Shown piece by piece: positions 61,541-64,000 of a stretch of 64,000 bases of DNA (its first letter is position 1; every line of letters begins with the position of its first letter). This DNA is from Neocallimastix lanati (nom. inval.). Lineage: Eukaryota > Neocallimastigomycota > Neocallimastigomycetes > Neocallimastigales > Neocallimastigaceae. Location of the stretch: contig JACVTC010000025.1 of assembly GCA_016946835.1 (NCBI GenBank), positions 310,001 to 374,000 of the forward strand, read 5' to 3'. The notes beneath the pieces are model-generated. The model was not told the DNA's origin. It saw only the letters and a program-made list of their open reading frames with translations, and did not search any database. Made by a program: the position numbers and the translations under genes.

Positions 61541-64000
61541 TTAATGTCCATTTCGGCCACCAGCATAATTGTGACCACCAGCATTATTATGACCACCAGC
61601 ATTATTATGACCATTTGCATTATTATGACCACCTGCATTATTGTGACCACCTGCATTATTGTGACCAACACCTGCACCACCACCTAAATTTGTAATTCTT
61701 CTTAGATTATAAGGATTGATGTCATTAGGTGTAGTAAAACTTCGTATATATCTATTTCTTACATTATCATCATCAATTATAATAAGTGATTGTCCTCCTC
61801 CTACTCTTTCAACACACTGGTAACTATTTAAGAAATGTTCATTAATAGCTAATCTATTTCGGTGATTAATATCATTATTTTTGAATAAATAATTATTGTG
61901 ATCAGTATCTCTTGCTTCCTGGGCTTCACTTCTAACTCTTATTTGATTAAATATATCGTAAAATCCATTATATCTACGTGTCAATGTATCATATATTCCT
62001 CCTGTTAATCTTTCACTATTATCTCTTACTTCAAATTTAATTTTACTATCCATATTATCTATTCTGTTATATAAATCATTTTCATAATTAGAGAATGGAT
62101 TACTTTCTGCTCTAATTGATATTTCTAGAAATACGGAAAAATCTTGTGAGTTATCACCATTAATTGCATCAGGGATTATAAATCTATTACCATCATAATT
62201 TAAAGTTATTCCATCATTACTATTCACATTACCACCATAATATTGAAGATTTCTAAAAATTGCTTCGTTCGATATACTTGATTGAACTATTCTGTCTATA
62301 TCATTTATATTTATTATATCATTGTTAGAAATCCAAAGATTATTAAGATAGTCATTTAATTTAACCAAATTATATCTATATATTAGATCATTTCTATATC
62401 TTTCATAAGAGGTTTTATCACTTTCTAAAGGTTTCATGCCATTTCCTTTTAATAGATATTTCGAATTTAAAAGACGAGATGTCCTTTCCACACTTTCTAT
62501 ATCTACTTCATCTCTTTTAATTGATGGATTATTATTTAAAATATGACGCTGGATCTCCGAATAATCTTCTAAATTCATTAATTCATCACTGTTTTCACCA
62601 GAACTTGATAAGAAATAAGAAAACATATTAATATAATCAGGTACAGATTCTATAAAACCAGTTTCTCTCATTTCAGCTATTGGATTTGCTCGATCATTCA
62701 CCAAAATATTATCTATATCAGTAGGAGTAAAATAATAGATTTCATTATTGTCAAAAATCTCTTTTGCATCACTTCCTGAGTTACGATCAAAAACATAATC
62801 TTTAAAGGTTGTGAAGCCCTCAGGTAATCTGAAATAATCGGGATGATCATTTATAGCTTTATCAATAGCTTTATATTGATGATCTAAAGCTACATATTTA
62901 AGTCTACTTTCAAGATTTGGATTTTGAAAATCTTCAAGATATAATCCTCTTATATTATCTGTGTTTTCAGCATCTAATGAATTTTCTTTTATTGTATTTA
63001 ATATATCATTAAAAGTATTCATTAAAGCTGGTATATTTTTAGCATTTTCATAATGTTGATCAACATCATCTATTTTTTGAACAATTTGTTTTCTTAGATT
63101 ATTAACAATATTTCTCTGTTCTTCAGATAATTCACGACCACCACTATTTATTTTATCATTTTTAATATTCGATTTTAATAAATCGGAAAATTGTTTTAAA
63201 TATTTTATTCCATTTGGATCATTAATGAATTCATTAAGACTTACTTTACAGAAATCTCTAAAATTCAATCTAATATTTCCCTCGTTGTATATATATTTAT
63301 TTTTATTATTTTGTTTGTAATATTCATGATTATTATTAAAATCTTTTAATTCTTGGTCTTCAATAATTCCATTTTCATTGGAATAATTGTTTTTTATAAA
63401 AGAATTTAACGAATCTTTCATTCCATAAATTAATTCTGAATTTTCTTTATAATATTCATGCATATTTTCCCTAACATTTGATAAAATTAAAGAATCTATA
63501 TTTTCATTATCAAATATTCTTTCTAATTCTTTCGCAATTTCACATAAATTTTTAAGATTAGGTTTAATACTTTCTTTTAAACTTTCATCTATTCTTAATT
63601 CTCTAAGTCCGTTCATGATAGCTTCATAGTTAGTAACTTCACTATTACTATTATATTCTAATCTAGTATTAGTACCATCATCATTAGGATCATACATACT
63701 TATTAATTCACTTGCTGATGATAATAAGTCATATATTTTATCGTATGTATATTTAGAGTTAGTATCTATTGGAATTGGTTTATAATTCTTAATATTTAAA
63801 CCATTAATTGGAAGTGTATTTCCAAAATTAATATTATGTAATTTTACTAATGTGGAATGAAGATGCTCCAATTTAACAAATTCGTTTTCATCTATATATT
63901 TAAGTGTTGGTCTATTCTGATATTCAGCTTTGACATATTTGTCTTTAAATCCTGCAATAAAGTTAAATAATTTGTAAACATAATTTAAGCTATCTACATC
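61541..64000 (-). CDS. Asn/Asp-rich protein of unknown family, 5' end beyond window
   Basis: The frame stays open from the stop at 61541 to the right edge (over 815 codons), and no convincing ATG is needed inside the window, so the start lies outside. The visible part is a soluble-looking, mostly helical, Asn/Asp/Ile-rich protein with repeated long charged helices and no clear membrane segment. The C-terminus switches to a Gly-rich tail with six GHNNAGG-type repeats of 6 residues (about 61545-61655), ending in RNGH. I do not recognise the family. It converges with the 2206-aa gene, with 1.56 kb between the stops. His/Asn/Gly tails can bind metals or be disordered; neither is shown here. Confidence 0.75.
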   Translation of the reverse strand, partial: DVDSLNYVYKLFNFIAGFKDKYVKAEYQNRPTLKYIDENEFVKLEHLHSTLVKLHNINFGNTLPINGLNIKNYKPIPIDTNSKYTYDKIYDLLSSASELISMYDPNDDGTNTRLEYNSNSEVTNYEAIMNGLRELRIDESLKESIKPNLKNLCEIAKELERIFDNENIDSLILSNVRENMHEYYKENSELIYGMKDSLNSFIKNNYSNENGIIEDQELKDFNNNHEYYKQNNKNKYIYNEGNIRLNFRDFCKVSLNEFINDPNGIKYLKQFSDLLKSNIKNDKINSGGRELSEEQRNIVNNLRKQIVQKIDDVDQHYENAKNIPALMNTFNDILNTIKENSLDAENTDNIRGLYLEDFQNPNLESRLKYVALDHQYKAIDKAINDHPDYFRLPEGFTTFKDYVFDRNSGSDAKEIFDNNEIYYFTPTDIDNILVNDRANPIAEMRETGFIESVPDYINMFSYFLSSSGENSDELMNLEDYSEIQRHILNNNPSIKRDEVDIESVERTSRLLNSKYLLKGNGMKPLESDKTSYERYRNDLIYRYNLVKLNDYLNNLWISNNDIININDIDRIVQSSISNEAIFRNLQYYGGNVNSNDGITLNYDGNRFIIPDAINGDNSQDFSVFLEISIRAESNPFSNYENDLYNRIDNMDSKIKFEVRDNSERLTGGIYDTLTRRYNGFYDIFNQIRVRSEAQEARDTDHNNYLFKNNDINHRNRLAINEHFLNSYQCVERVGGGQSLIIIDDDNVRNRYIRSFTTPNDINPYNLRRITNLGGGAGVGHNNAGGHNNAGGHNNANGHNNAGGHNNAGGHNYAGGRNGH

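Overview
The window is extremely AT-rich eukaryotic nuclear DNA. It contains long A/T homopolymers, (TAA)n and (AAAAT)n arrays, short GT-AG introns, fungal-type LTR retrotransposons, a CotH-kinase-type protein with chitin-binding CBM18 modules, an ankyrin protein, and an LRR receptor-like gene with one repeat per exon. This combination fits an anaerobic gut fungus (Neocallimastigomycota). The assignment is inferred from gene content and composition, because no rRNA or other marker gene is present.

Layout. 1-16.1 kb is a nest of Ty3/gypsy-type elements. Element A (minus strand, running off the left edge) sits in an older Ty3 fragment C (13.05-14.9 kb). A's 5' LTR is split by a nearly complete element B (6136-12741, 5-bp target duplication ATTTT, LTRs nearly identical), and A's pol region carries a solo LTR of B's family (2904-3603, duplication CTATC). 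A solo LTR of A's family lies at 15346-16116 (duplication ATACT). Both LTR families place an 11-nt motif about 35 nt downstream of a TATA box, and its exact complement lies directly after the LTR. This is the signature of Tf1-like self-priming.

16.1-33.7 kb is a fossil-rich stretch: three Ty1/copia fragments, two further Ty3 fragments, a two-exon LRR gene fragment, a tRNA-like (SINE-like) element with an encoded CCA, an unexplained GC-richer island, an ankyrin-repeat gene with two frame breaks, and an orphan first exon resembling that of the CotH gene.

33.7-64 kb holds the host genes: an LRR membrane protein with a PPPY tail (33689-35591), a secreted CotH/CBM18 protein with an in-frame TGA between kinase and binding modules (38528-41879), two related secreted proteins on opposite strands built of lectin-like regions and 4 or 6 CBM18 modules (44281-47370 minus; 53362-59982 plus), and an Asn/Asp-rich protein of unknown family cut by the right edge (61541-64000 minus). 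A dispersed repeat of about 0.85-1.0 kb occurs in direct orientation on either side of the CotH gene and the shorter lectin gene (36.9-37.7 and 48.6-49.6 kb).

The secreted CBM18 proteins and the LRR protein all look like cell-surface or wall components, so this half of the window may be a cell-wall/surface-recognition cluster. That functional link is inference. The least explained protein is the N-terminal third of the 2206-residue product, where two Ser/Thr-rich blocks flank a Gly/Ala-rich hydrophobic hairpin-like segment.
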